The notes under the pieces are model-generated. The model was given only the letters and a program-made list of their open reading frames with translations. It made no database searches and was not told the DNA's origin. Made by a program: the position numbers and the translations under genes. Below are positions 23,475-33,450 of a DNA stretch of 64,000 nucleotides, one piece after another. Location: positions 1 through 64,000 of the forward strand of contig NZ_MAGP01000121.1 in the NCBI RefSeq assembly GCF_002926165.1, in the 5' to 3' direction. Every line of letters begins with the position of its first letter. The stretch's first letter is position 1. Source of the DNA: Micromonospora chalcea. Lineage in GTDB: Bacteria > Actinomycetota > Actinomycetes > Mycobacteriales > Micromonosporaceae.

Positions 23475-24179
23475 TCAGGTGACGGTGATCACGGGTGGCG
23501 TGCCGACCAGGTCCAGCCGGTCGCCGAGGATCACCGCGCCGGCGCGGACGATCTGGGCGAGCCGGTCCACCTCGGTGGAGTGGAACCCGGCCGCGGCCAG
23601 TGGCTCGCTGTGGTCGCGGGCGACCACCAGCACCAGGCCGGCCCGGCCGAACGGCGCGACCGCGTAGTGGTGCCCCTCCGGGCTGGTCATGGCCCGCGCC
23701 CGCAGCGGGGTCACCTCCGGCAGCCGGGGCGGCGCCGGGGCCCGCCAGCTCGCGTGCCCGATCGCGGCGACGCCCGCCTCGCCGCTGCGCGAGGCCCAGT
23801 CCAGGGGTACGACGGCGGCCACCGCCCAGTCGGCGGCGAGCAGCCCGGGTGCCGCGTCGACGAGCGTGGCCACCCCGTCGGCCGGGTTGGCGGCCACCTG
23901 GGCGAGCAGTTCCGCGTCCTGCCCGGTGGTGGTGGGCGCGCCGATCGCCCGCCACACGCCGTCCACCCGCACGCCGGGGATCGCGGCCAGCCCGGCGAGC
24001 ATCCGCTCCACCCGCGCCGCGCCCGGCCACACCACAGTGAAGTCGTCCACCGCCCGGCCGCCGAGCCGTTCCAGGACCACCACCTGCACGATGTCGGCGC
24101 CGGAGACGCCGAGTGTCCGGGCCACCTGGCCGAGCGTGCCCGGACGGTCCGGCAGGGTCACCCGAACTCTCAGCAGCAT
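23475..24179 (-). CDS. ACT domain protein with a GAF-like C-terminal region
   Basis: A 234-residue protein; the ATG at 24179 follows GGAGGGG. Residues 2-75 are an ACT domain (RVRVTLPDRPGTLGQVARTLG, DIVQVVVLER, VDDFTV). The rest (about 90-234) ends in HSTEVDRLAQIVRAGAVIL, reminiscent of the last helix of GAF domains, with an EGHHYAVAPFGRAGLVLVVARD strand region. No catalytic or DNA-binding motif is seen. Together with the downstream ACT-GNAT gene it may form an amino-acid-sensing pair; the roles are inferred. Confidence 0.7.
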   Translation of the reverse strand: MLLRVRVTLPDRPGTLGQVARTLGVSGADIVQVVVLERLGGRAVDDFTVVWPGAARVERMLAGLAAIPGVRVDGVWRAIGAPTTTGQDAELLAQVAANPADGVATLVDAAPGLLAADWAVAAVVPLDWASRSGEAGVAAIGHASWRAPAPPRLPEVTPLRARAMTSPEGHHYAVAPFGRAGLVLVVARDHSEPLAAAGFHSTEVDRLAQIVRAGAVILGDRLDLVGTPPVITVT

Positions 24180-24296
24180 GTCTGATCCCCTCCGCTCGGC
24201 GGGCCGGCCGAGCGGCCGGCAGGCTGGGGCCCAGCCTGCCGGTTGACCATTTCGCCCCTGTTGCAGCGGCATGTCCCGCCGGGAAAACCCCCAACC

Positions 24297-24325
24297 TTGA
24301 CAACAAAGCTGAGCTGCCATCAACT
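24297..24325 (+). promoter_or_regulatory. Promoter of the phosphotransferase / acyl-CoA dehydrogenase pair
   Basis: A consensus TTGACA (24297-24302), a 17-base spacer and a weak TCAACT (24320-24325) that ends 6 bases before the ATG at 24332. No ribosome site is visible, so the message may be leaderless. Confidence 0.5.
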
Positions 24326-24331
24326 AATCGG

Positions 24332-25402
24332 ATGACCGATCCGGCCGCCGCTGCCCGGCTCTCGGCCGGCTCGGCACCCCGCGGGCTCGACCTCGACCGG
24401 CTCGCCACCTACCTGGCCGCGCACCGGCCGGACCTGACCGGCCCCCTGTCGGCGCGGCTGATCGCCGGCGGCAAGTCCAACCTCACCTACCTGCTGCGCG
24501 CCGGTGACCGCGAGGTGGTGCTGCGCCGGCCACCGCTGGGGCACGTGCTGGCCACCGCGCACGACATGGCCCGGGAGCACCGGGTGATCTCGGCGCTCGC
24601 GCCGACCGGCGTACCGGTGCCGGAGGCGCTGGCGCTCTGCGCCGACGAGAGCGTCATCGGCGCGCCGTTCTACCTGATGGCGAAGGTCGACGGCGAGGTC
24701 TACCGGCGGCGCGAGCAGACCGACGCGCTGACGCCGGCGCAGCGGCGCGACCTCGCCATGGCGATGATGGACACGCTCGCCACGCTGCACCGGGTCGAGC
24801 CGGCCGAGGTCGGGCTGGCCGACTTCGGCCGTCCGGAGGGCTACCTGGCCCGGCAGGTACGCCGCTGGGCCGGCCAGCTCGACCGGTCCCGCAGCCGGCC
24901 GCTGCCCGGCATCGACGAGCTGCGCGACGCGCTGGCCGCCAGCGTGCCCGAGGGCGCGAACGCGGGCCGGATCGTGCACGGCGACTACCGGCTGGACAAT
25001 CTGCTCGCCACCGACGACCTGGCGGCGGTGCGGGCGGTGCTCGACTGGGAGATGGCCACGCTCGGCGACCCGCTGGCCGACCTCGGGCTGCTGCTGACGT
25101 ACTGGGACGTGCTCGGCGACAGCGACCACGGCGAGGGCAACCCGGTGGCCGACGGCATCGGGCCGCGCGCCGGGTTCCCCACCGGGGCCGAGCTGATCGA
25201 GCGGTACGCCGGGCGCAGCGACGTCGACGTCGGCCCGCTGCACTGGCACGTGGCGCTCGGCTGTTTCAAGCTCGCGGTGATCTGCGAGGGCATCCACTTC
25301 CGGCACACGCTCGGCCAGACCCTGGGCGAGGGCTTCGACCGGATCGGCGACATGGTGGCGCCGCTCGTGGCACACGGGCTGCACGCGGTGAGGGAGAGCT
25401 AG
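24332..25402 (+). CDS. Aminoglycoside-phosphotransferase-fold kinase, ACAD10/11 kinase type
   Basis: A 356-residue APH-fold protein. GGKSNLTYLLRAGDREVVLRRPP is the nucleotide-binding strand with the Lys-equivalent region; RIVHGDYRLDNLL carries the catalytic Asp; VLDWEMATLGDPLADLGLLLTYW carries the metal-binding Asp. This exact motif set is typical of the kinase half of human ACAD10/ACAD11, which phosphorylates 4-hydroxyacyl-CoA so that the dehydrogenase half can act. The acyl-CoA dehydrogenase gene starts immediately after the stop codon, so the two halves appear here as separate, coupled genes. Confidence 0.85.
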   Translation: MTDPAAAARLSAGSAPRGLDLDRLATYLAAHRPDLTGPLSARLIAGGKSNLTYLLRAGDREVVLRRPPLGHVLATAHDMAREHRVISALAPTGVPVPEALALCADESVIGAPFYLMAKVDGEVYRRREQTDALTPAQRRDLAMAMMDTLATLHRVEPAEVGLADFGRPEGYLARQVRRWAGQLDRSRSRPLPGIDELRDALAASVPEGANAGRIVHGDYRLDNLLATDDLAAVRAVLDWEMATLGDPLADLGLLLTYWDVLGDSDHGEGNPVADGIGPRAGFPTGAELIERYAGRSDVDVGPLHWHVALGCFKLAVICEGIHFRHTLGQTLGEGFDRIGDMVAPLVAHGLHAVRES

Positions 25403-26614
25403 ATGGAGTTCGCGTACGACGACCGGACGGTCGAGCTGCGGCAGCGGCTGGAGGCGTTCCTCACCGAGTGCGTGTACCCGGCCGAGCCGGTGCACCACGA
25501 GCAGGTGCTCGCGGCCGGCGACCCGTGGGCCCGCCCGCCGGTGATGGCGGAGCTGAAGGCGCAGGCGCGCGAGCGCGGGCTGTGGAACCTGTTCCTGCCC
25601 GACGCCCGCTACGGCGCCGGCCTGACCAACCTGCAGTACGCGCCGCTGGCCGAGCTGACCGGCCGCAGCCCGCACCTGGCCCCGGAGGCGCTCAACTGCG
25701 CCGCGCCGGACACCGGCAACATGGAGCTGCTCGCCGAGTTCGGCTCCGAGGAGCAGCGCAAGCAGTGGCTCATGCCGCTGCTCGCCGGGGAGATCCGGTC
25801 CGCGTTCTGCATGACCGAGCCGGAGGTGGCCTCCTCCGACGCGACGAACATCGGCACCCGGATCACCCGCGACGGCGACCACTACGTGATCAACGGCCGC
25901 AAGTGGTGGTCGTCCGGGGCGATGGACCCGCGCTGCGAGATCTTCATCGTGATGGGCAAGACCGACCCGGACGCCGACCGGCACCGCCAGCAGAGCATGA
26001 TCCTGGTGCCCCGGGACACCCCCGGCGTGACGGTACGCCGCGGCATGCGCGTCTTCGGCTACAGCGACGCCCCGCACGGCGGGCACGCCGAGATCGACTT
26101 CTCCGACGTACGGGTGCCGGCCGAGAACCTGGTCGGCGAGGAGGGCACCGGGTTCGCCATCGCCCAGGCCCGGCTCGGCCCCGGCCGGATCCACCACTGC
26201 ATGCGCCTGATCGGCATGGCCGAGCGGGCCCTGGAGCTGCTCTGCCGGCGCGTGCTCGACCGGGTCGCGTTCGGCCGCCCGCTCGCCGAACAGGGCGTGG
26301 TACGCGAGTGGATCGCCGAGTCGCGGGTCCGGATCGAGCAGGCCCGCCTGCTGGTGCTCAAGACCGCGTGGCTGATGGACACCGTCGGCAACAAGGGCGC
26401 GCACACCGAGATCCAGGCCATCAAGATCGCCACGCCGCTGATGGCCGAGTGGGTGATCGACAAGGCGATCCAGGCGCACGGCGGAGCCGGGGTCAGCCAG
26501 GACACCCCACTGGCCGAGCTGTGGGCGGCGGCCCGCACGCTGCGCCTGGCCGACGGCCCCGACGAGGTGCACCGCGCCTCGCTGGCCCGCCGGGAGCTGC
26601 GCCGCTATTCCTGA
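25403..26614 (+). CDS. Acyl-CoA dehydrogenase, ACAD10/11-like
   Basis: A 403-residue FAD-dependent dehydrogenase. AFCMTEPEVASSDATNI is the FAD/substrate signature; HYVINGRKWWSSGAMDPRC, GIARLGPGRIHH-type segment (AQARLGPGRIHHCMR) and IQAHGGAGVSQDTPLA are typical of the ACAD10/11 subgroup. Its ATG directly abuts the TAG of the kinase gene. With that kinase it probably channels hydroxylated fatty acyl-CoAs into beta-oxidation. The closing residues match the family end, and a LacI gene follows on the opposite strand. Confidence 0.9.
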   Translation: MEFAYDDRTVELRQRLEAFLTECVYPAEPVHHEQVLAAGDPWARPPVMAELKAQARERGLWNLFLPDARYGAGLTNLQYAPLAELTGRSPHLAPEALNCAAPDTGNMELLAEFGSEEQRKQWLMPLLAGEIRSAFCMTEPEVASSDATNIGTRITRDGDHYVINGRKWWSSGAMDPRCEIFIVMGKTDPDADRHRQQSMILVPRDTPGVTVRRGMRVFGYSDAPHGGHAEIDFSDVRVPAENLVGEEGTGFAIAQARLGPGRIHHCMRLIGMAERALELLCRRVLDRVAFGRPLAEQGVVREWIAESRVRIEQARLLVLKTAWLMDTVGNKGAHTEIQAIKIATPLMAEWVIDKAIQAHGGAGVSQDTPLAELWAAARTLRLADGPDEVHRASLARRELRRYS

Positions 26615-26634
26615 CCGGCTCCCGCCGGGCGTGG

Positions 26635-27681
26635 TCAGGCGGAGGCGCGGTGGATCAGCTCGGTGTCCAGCAGCACGTGCGGCGAGGGAACCTCCTCGCC
26701 GCGGATGCGGGAGACCAGCAGCCGGGCCATCTGCCGGCCCATCTCCTCCACCGGCTGGAACACGGTGGTCAGCGGCGGCTCGGCCTGACGCGCGATCGGG
26801 GCGTCGTCGAAGCCGATCACCGCGACGTCCTCGGGCACCCGGCGGCCCGCCTCGCGCAGCGCGCGTAACGCGCCGAAGGCCATCAGGTCGGAGGCGACGA
26901 ACACGGCGTCCAGTTCCGGGCAGACGTCCAGCAGCCGGCGCATCGCGGCGGTGCCGCTGCCCTCGCTGAAGTCCCCGTACGCGATCAGGCCCGGGTCGAT
27001 CCGGCCGCCGGACGCCCGGACGGCCTCCTGGTAGCCGGAGAGCCGGGCCAGGCCGGCGCCCATGTCCTGCGGGCCGGCGATGGTGGCGACCCGCCGGCGG
27101 CCCTGGCGGAACAGGTGCTCCACCGCCTGCCGCGCGCCGCCGACGTTGTCCATGTCGACGAACCACGCCGGCTGGGCGTTCGGGTGCAGCATCCGCGCCG
27201 GGCGGCCGCCGAGCACAGTCGGCAGGCCGCGCTCCTCCAGCAGCGTGGGCAGCGGGTCGGCGTCGTGCAGCGAGAGCAGGAGCACGCCGTCGACGTGCTG
27301 GTTGGTCAGGTGGTGCTCGACCCGTTCCCGCTCGATCGGCGACTGCACCATGGCCAGCCAGAGCTGCATCGGCGTCTCGACCAGCCCGGAGCTGACGCCC
27401 CGCACGATGGCCGCGAAGAACGGCTCGGTGAAGACCCGCTCCCCCGACTCGGAGACGACCAGGGCCACCGAGTCGGTCCGCTGGGTGACCAGCGCACGGG
27501 CGGCGCGGTTCGGCACGTACCCCAGCTCGGCGATGGCCTGCTGGACGGCGGCCCGGGCCTCCGGGCTGACCTGCGGCGAGCCGTTGACCACGCGGGAGAC
27601 AGTGCCGCGCCCGACGCCGGCGCGGGCCGCGACCGCGTCGAGGGTCGGACGCCCGAGCGAGCGGGTGCGCTGCGTTGTCAT
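26635..27681 (-). CDS. cebR: LacI-family repressor, CebR-like
   Basis: A 348-residue regulator; the ATG at 27681 follows GGAGGAG. Residues about 12-58 are the LacI helix-turn-helix with hinge (TLDAVAARAGVGRGTVSRVVNG, YVPNRAARALVTQRT), then a periplasmic-binding-protein-like sensor domain (about 65-345; SLHDADPLPTLLE, VIGFDDAPIA). It is encoded just after bglC, as in Streptomyces cebR loci, and three CebR-type boxes occur in the window. Cello-oligosaccharide binding would release it and derepress cebEFG-bglC and the GH9 cellulase. The name rests on context and operators more than on residue matches. Confidence 0.85.
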   Translation of the reverse strand: MTTQRTRSLGRPTLDAVAARAGVGRGTVSRVVNGSPQVSPEARAAVQQAIAELGYVPNRAARALVTQRTDSVALVVSESGERVFTEPFFAAIVRGVSSGLVETPMQLWLAMVQSPIERERVEHHLTNQHVDGVLLLSLHDADPLPTLLEERGLPTVLGGRPARMLHPNAQPAWFVDMDNVGGARQAVEHLFRQGRRRVATIAGPQDMGAGLARLSGYQEAVRASGGRIDPGLIAYGDFSEGSGTAAMRRLLDVCPELDAVFVASDLMAFGALRALREAGRRVPEDVAVIGFDDAPIARQAEPPLTTVFQPVEEMGRQMARLLVSRIRGEEVPSPHVLLDTELIHRASA

Positions 27682-27703
27682 CGTCTGTTGCTCCTCCGAC
27701 GGT

Positions 27704-27748
27704 CGGGCGGGCCCGGCACCGATTGAGGCGTCGGCGCCGGGCCGCCCG
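27704..27748 (-). terminator. Hairpin between bglC and cebR
   Basis: CGGGCGGGCCCGGC (27704-27717) pairs with GCCGGGCCGCCCG (27736-27748), with one bulged base and an 18-base loop. On the minus strand it lies between the bglC stop and cebR start and could lower read-through into the repressor gene. Confidence 0.5.
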
Positions 27749-27765
27749 TTACTGGCTGGCCCAGC

Positions 27766-29195
<1,430 letters not shown>

Positions 29196-29199
<4 letters not shown>

Positions 29200-30092
29200 G
29201 ACTTGACGGCGCCTTCCATGATGCCGCCGATGATCTGGCGGCCGAACAGAACGAACACGACGAACAGGGGCAGGGTCGCGATCAACGTACCGGCGAAGAT
29301 CTGCGAGTTGTCGGCGAAGTAGGCGGTGTTGAGGCTGCGCAGCGAGATCTGGACGGTCGGGTTGGACGGGTCCGCCAGCACCACGAACGGCCAGAAGAAC
29401 TGGTTCCACTGCTCCATGAAGGTCAGCAGACCCAGCACCGCGGCGGCCGGACGCAGCGCGGGCGCCACCACGTGCCAGTACACCCGCCAGGTGGAACAGC
29501 CGTCCACCCGGGCCGCCTCGATCAACTCGTTCGGTACCGCCTGCTCGGCGTACTGGCGCATCATGAAGATGCCGAAGCCGCCGATCAGGAACGGAACGGT
29601 CACCGACGGCATGGTGTTCAGCCAGTCGAGCTTGGCCATCAGGATGTACAGCGGCAGCACGCCGAGCTGGATCGGCACCATCATCGAGGTGAGGATGATC
29701 AGCAGCAGCGCGTTCTTGCCCCGGAAGCGCAGCTTGGCGAACGCGAAGCCGGCCAGCGAGCCGAAGAACACCGTCGCGACGGTGATCGTCCCGGCGACCA
29801 GGAACGAGTTCATCAGGCCCTTGAGGATGTTGGCGTCGCTGTTGGCGAGCACCCGCTCGATGTTCTCGCCGAGCTTGCCGCCGGGCAGGAACGGCGGCGG
29901 CCAGGAGTTGGCCGCGTCGTTCGTCCGGCTGGCGATCACGATCATCCAGTAGAACGGGAACAGGGAGAGCAGCACACCGAAGATCAGGCCGATCATGGTG
30001 AGCGGGCTGGCCTTCCAGAGCCGCTCGGCCCGGTGGGTGGTCTTCACCGGCGCGCTGTGCCGGGTGGGCGGGCGGACCGCGGTGGTCGTCAT
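29196..30092 (-). CDS. cebG: Cello-oligosaccharide ABC transporter permease CebG
   Basis: A 298-residue permease of the carbohydrate CUT1 family (MalG type). Six transmembrane helices are visible; the EAA loop that docks the ATPase is ELIEAARVDGCSTWRVYWHVVAPALRP near residue 190 (read in pieces). It starts 9 bases after the cebF stop. The operon has no ATPase gene; in actinomycetes the shared MsiK ATPase, encoded elsewhere, serves this transporter. Confidence 0.9.
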
Positions 30093-30101
30093 CTCGTCAC
30101 C

Positions 30102-31082
30102 TCACTTGTCGGAGCTGATGCGGCGGGCGAGCAGGTAGTTGATCGCCGACATCAACGCGATGAGCACGAAGAGCACGAGCGCGACCGCTCCGGCGTACCC
30201 CCACCGGAAGCGCTGGTTCATCACGTCGAGCAGGTACATCGTGATGGTCTGGAACTGCCCCTCCGAACCACCGGAGAGACCGCCCGAGCCGCTGGTGAAC
30301 AGCAGGGGCTCGGTGAACAGCTGAAGGCCGCCGATGGTGGAGATGATCAGCGTGAAGATGATCGTGGGGCGCAGCTGCGGGACCGTGATCGACCAGAACT
30401 GCCGCCGCCGGGAGGCGCCGTCCAGCGCCGCGGCCTCGTACATGTCCTTGCTGATCGACTGCATGGCGGCGAGGTAGATCAGCGCGTTGTAGCCGACCCA
30501 CCGCCAGTCGACCATGGTGGAGATGGCGAACCATGAGGCGAAGCGGTTCGCCCGCCAGTCGATCGGGTCCAGGCCGATGCTGTCGAGCAGCCAGTTGACC
30601 AGGCCGAAGTCCTTGGCGTAGAGCATCGAGAAGATCAGCGCGACCACGGCGGTCGAGGTGATGATCGGCATCGCGATGGCCATCCGGAAGAACGTCTGCG
30701 CGCGCAGCTTCCGGTTCAGCGCGTTGGCGAGCATCAGCGCCAGCAGCAACTGGGGCACTGTGGAGAGCGCGAACATGCCGAACGTGTTGACCACCGCGTT
30801 CCAGAACTGCGGGTCCTCGGTGATCAGTTCGACGAAGTTGTCCATCCCGACGAAGGAGATCGTCGGGTTCAGCGGCGACCGGTCGGTCAGCGCGATCCAG
30901 ACCGTGTACGCGATCGGGTACACGCCGAACACGGCGAAGATCACGAAGAACGGCAGGACGTACAGGTAGGGCGAGTACTTCAGGTCCAGCCGGGTCATCG
31001 AGGCGGCGCGGCGGCGTGTGTGACGTGCGGAGCGCGGCGCGCCGGGCTCGGGCGGCGCCGCGGCGTGCAGGTCGAGGCTCAT
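30102..31082 (-). CDS. cebF: Cello-oligosaccharide ABC transporter permease CebF
   Basis: A 326-residue CUT1 permease (MalF type). After a basic N-terminal tail (about 30 residues; HTRRRAASM) there are six transmembrane segments. The EAA loop is MYEAAALDGASRRRQFWSITVPQLRP. The ATG at 31082 has an AAGGA-type site; longer frames lack one. It follows cebE by 119 bases that hold a strong hairpin, and couples closely to cebG downstream. Confidence 0.9.
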   Translation of the reverse strand: MSLDLHAAAPPEPGAPRSARHTRRRAASMTRLDLKYSPYLYVLPFFVIFAVFGVYPIAYTVWIALTDRSPLNPTISFVGMDNFVELITEDPQFWNAVVNTFGMFALSTVPQLLLALMLANALNRKLRAQTFFRMAIAMPIITSTAVVALIFSMLYAKDFGLVNWLLDSIGLDPIDWRANRFASWFAISTMVDWRWVGYNALIYLAAMQSISKDMYEAAALDGASRRRQFWSITVPQLRPTIIFTLIISTIGGLQLFTEPLLFTSGSGGLSGGSEGQFQTITMYLLDVMNQRFRWGYAGAVALVLFVLIALMSAINYLLARRISSDK

Positions 31083-31144
31083 GGGGAGTCCTTCTCCTCG
31101 GCCGGCGTCACCCGCCACACGGGCGACGCCGGACTCTGCGGGCA

Positions 31145-31188
31145 CCGCGGGTGGCGCCGGCAGCATGGGCTGCCGACGCCACCCGCGG
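31145..31188 (-). terminator. Attenuating hairpin between cebE and cebF
   Basis: A 20-bp stem with one mismatch (31145-31164 with 31169-31188) and loop ATGG, 13 bases after the cebE stop and 62 before the cebF start. Such hairpins after binding-protein genes reduce read-through or protect the upstream mRNA, giving more binding protein than permease. Confidence 0.7.
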
Positions 31189-31201
31189 GCGGCTCAACCG
31201 G

Positions 31202-32521
31202 TCACTTACCGGCGGCCGCACCGTTCTTCAGGGCCGCCTGCCACTGCTCGCCGGCCGACTTGCCCTGCTCCACGGCGCGCAGCGTGTTCTCCACGGCGGT
31301 GCGGACCGCGTTGTTCTTCGGGCCGAGGTAGACCGGCTTCAGCTCGGTCGCGCCGGCGGCGAAGATCTTGCCGACCGGGGCCTTGCTGAAGTAGTCGTTG
31401 GTCGAGTCGGCGACGGCCGGGTCGGTGAGCGCCTGCGGGTTCGACGGCAGGTTGCCGACCGCCTTGTACGCGCCGATCTGACCCTTGGCGCTGGTCAGGA
31501 ACTTGGCCAGCTCCGCGGCCTCCTTCTGGTGCTTGCTCGACTTCGGCACGCCCAGGAAGGAACCGCCCCAGTTGCCACCGGCGCCCGGCGCCTTGGCGAT
31601 GTCCCACTTGCCGGCCGCCGCGTCACCGGCCTGGCCCTTGATGACACCGGTCATCCAGGCGGGGCAGGCGATGGTGGCGAAGGTGCCGTTCTTGAAGCCG
31701 GCGTTCCACTCGTTGGAGAACGACTGGAGGTTGTTGGACAGCCCGGCGGCGATCATCTTGGTGGTGAGGTCGTACGCCGTCTTCACGTCCGGGTTCTGGT
31801 CGATGACCATCTTGTTGCTCTTGTCGTAGTACGTGTAGCCGCTGCCCTGGCCCGCGACCTGCATCAGCACCACGTTGTAGAAGTTGGTCGCCGAGTCGAC
31901 GAACTTGTGCTTCTTGTCGGCGGCGGCGAACTTCTGGCCGGTGGCGATGAACTCGTCCCAGGTCGGCCAGAGCGCGCCGACCTGCTCGCGGTCGGTGGGC
32001 AGCCCGGCGGCCTTGAACAGGTCGCTGCGGTAGCACAGCGCCATCGAGCCGACGTCGGTGCCGAGGCCCAGCACCTTGCCGTCGGGGGTGGTGCCCTGCT
32101 CCCACTTCCACGGCAGGAAGTTGCCCTTGAGGTCGTTCGCGCCGTGGTCGGCGAGGTTCACGAACTTGTCGGCCTGGGCGTAGAACTGGACGATGGTGCC
32201 CTCTTCCAGGGCCACCACGTCACCGGCGCCCGAGCCCGCGGTGATCTGCTGGGTCAGACGGGTGTTGTAGTCACCGAGGCCGAGACCCTTGCCCCGCTCC
32301 TGGATCTTGACGTTCGTGTGCTCCGCTTCGTACTGCTTGTACAGCTCTTCGTAGCCGAAGCCCTGGTCGCCGAAGACGTCGACGACCAGCGTGATCGGGC
32401 CGTCGCCGCTGCCGCTGTCGCCGCTGTCCGAGTCGTCGCCGCAGGCGGCGGCGGCGCCGAGCACGACGACGGACGCGAGCGCGATGGCCGCGAACCGCCG
32501 ACGACGGATTGGGACGCTCAT
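31202..32521 (-). CDS. cebE: Cello-oligosaccharide-binding lipoprotein CebE
   Basis: A 439-residue solute-binding lipoprotein. Residues 1-27 are a lipoprotein signal with lipobox LGAAAAC (Cys27), followed by an Asp/Ser/Gly linker. The body is a family 1 extracellular sugar-binding fold (ITLVVDVFGDQGFGYEELYKQYE-type start, QQITAGSGAGDVVALEEG, NWGGSFLGVPKSSKHQKEAAELAKFL read in parts). It is the first gene of the ceb operon. The promoter upstream has two CebR-type operators. Ligand inferred as cellobiose or cellotriose from the regulon. Confidence 0.9.
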   Translation of the reverse strand: MSVPIRRRRFAAIALASVVVLGAAAACGDDSDSGDSGSGDGPITLVVDVFGDQGFGYEELYKQYEAEHTNVKIQERGKGLGLGDYNTRLTQQITAGSGAGDVVALEEGTIVQFYAQADKFVNLADHGANDLKGNFLPWKWEQGTTPDGKVLGLGTDVGSMALCYRSDLFKAAGLPTDREQVGALWPTWDEFIATGQKFAAADKKHKFVDSATNFYNVVLMQVAGQGSGYTYYDKSNKMVIDQNPDVKTAYDLTTKMIAAGLSNNLQSFSNEWNAGFKNGTFATIACPAWMTGVIKGQAGDAAAGKWDIAKAPGAGGNWGGSFLGVPKSSKHQKEAAELAKFLTSAKGQIGAYKAVGNLPSNPQALTDPAVADSTNDYFSKAPVGKIFAAGATELKPVYLGPKNNAVRTAVENTLRAVEQGKSAGEQWQAALKNGAAAGK

Positions 32522-32621
32522 CCGAGACCCCTCTTTCGGTGGTGAGGCGATATCTGCTGTGTGGTGGGGGGTGCGTTTCGCGCGGGCCGGAGCGGGGCAG
32601 GAGGGAGATCCGCACCACTCT

Positions 32622-32635
32622 CGGGAGCGCTCCCA
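32622..32635. promoter_or_regulatory. CebR-type operator O1 of the ceb operon
   Basis: CGGGAGCGCTCCCA, 13 of 14 bases of the CebR box and identical to the site before the GH9 gene. It lies just downstream of the predicted -10, over the start point. Confidence 0.8.
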
Positions 32636-32637
32636 TG

Positions 32638-32666
32638 AGGTTGCCGGGAGGTGACAGGGGTGTCAA
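32638..32666 (-). promoter_or_regulatory. Promoter of cebEFG-bglC
   Basis: On the minus strand a perfect TTGACA (32661-32666), 17-base spacer and a weak CAACCT (32638-32643). It is bracketed by the two CebR-type operators. Confidence 0.6.
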
Positions 32667-32674
32667 TAGACCGT

Positions 32675-32688
32675 TGGGAGCGTTCCCA
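32675..32688. promoter_or_regulatory. CebR-type operator O2 of the ceb operon
   Basis: TGGGAGCGTTCCCA matches 13 of 14 bases of the CebR box. It lies just upstream of the -35. Its centre is 53 bases from that of O1, about five helical turns. Confidence 0.75.
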
Positions 32689-32754
32689 TTTCGTTACCGC
32701 GCCGCTGGCGACCCCTCCTCGGAGCCCGCTATCAGCGGCGCGCGGGCGGCGCGA

Positions 32755-33336
32755 TCAGCAGCAGCGGCGCAGCAGGACGGTGGCGCGGCCGGCGTCGAAC
32801 GCGGCCGGATCGAACGCCGGGCCGGCCCACTCGCGCATCGTCACGTGTTCCGGGTGCGCCGGGTCGGCGAGCGCCGCGAGCAGGACCGCATAGCCGGCCG
32901 GGCCGCCCACGTCCTCCGGCGGGCAGGCCCGCTCCCCGTCCAGGCAGACCGGGTAACGCTCGTCCGGGTCGGCGGCGCAGCAGTCCTCCACCACCAGGTC
33001 GTGCTCCCACCAGTCCCCGAAGTCGTAGGTGTAGCGGAACCGGTCGCCCTTGCCCACTACCGTGTCCAGCCGGACGTCCAGCTCGTCGCGCAGCGCCAGC
33101 TCGCCGTCCGGGTCGGGTTCGCCGTACTGCCGGCCGTCCACGTCGAACGAGTGCAGGTGGCAGTCGCGCCAGCCCATCGCGTGCTGGATCACCCGGTGCA
33201 GCCGGTCCAGCGTGTAGCCGCCGGGCACCAGCACCCGCCGCCACACCGGCGGCCGGACCCCGGCCAGCGACACCATGAGCTGGAAGATCTGACGCGGCAC
33301 GACGTCCCATCCTTCCTCGGCATAGGCTGCCTGCAT
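32755..33336 (-). CDS. Plasmid pRiA4b ORF-3-like protein
   Basis: A 193-residue protein of the pRiA4b ORF-3 family (PF07929 type). Diagnostic segments are QIFQLMVSLAGVRPPVWRRVLVPG, LHRVIQHAMGWRDCHLHSFDVDGRQYG and FRYTYDFGDWWEHDLVVED, read in pieces. The ATG at 33336 is the best start but has only a weak ribosome site; the family core begins at IFQLMV. Function unknown; homologues occur on plasmids and near transposons but no transposase or inverted ends are visible here. It is divergent from the RibD-like gene. Confidence 0.8.
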   Translation of the reverse strand: MQAAYAEEGWDVVPRQIFQLMVSLAGVRPPVWRRVLVPGGYTLDRLHRVIQHAMGWRDCHLHSFDVDGRQYGEPDPDGELALRDELDVRLDTVVGKGDRFRYTYDFGDWWEHDLVVEDCCAADPDERYPVCLDGERACPPEDVGGPAGYAVLLAALADPAHPEHVTMREWAGPAFDPAAFDAGRATVLLRRCC

Positions 33337-33450
33337 GATCTGCCGAGCCTGCCGGGAACGGCGGCACGACGACTGTCCTGGCCGGAAGTGGTGCGACTGC
33401 CAGCACCGTACCCCCGAACCCACCCCTCCGGTCACCGGTCCGGCCGGCGA

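Noticed and set aside
32755..33336. Transposon carrying the pRiA4b ORF-3-like gene
   Set aside because: No transposase, terminal inverted repeats or target duplications are visible around it.
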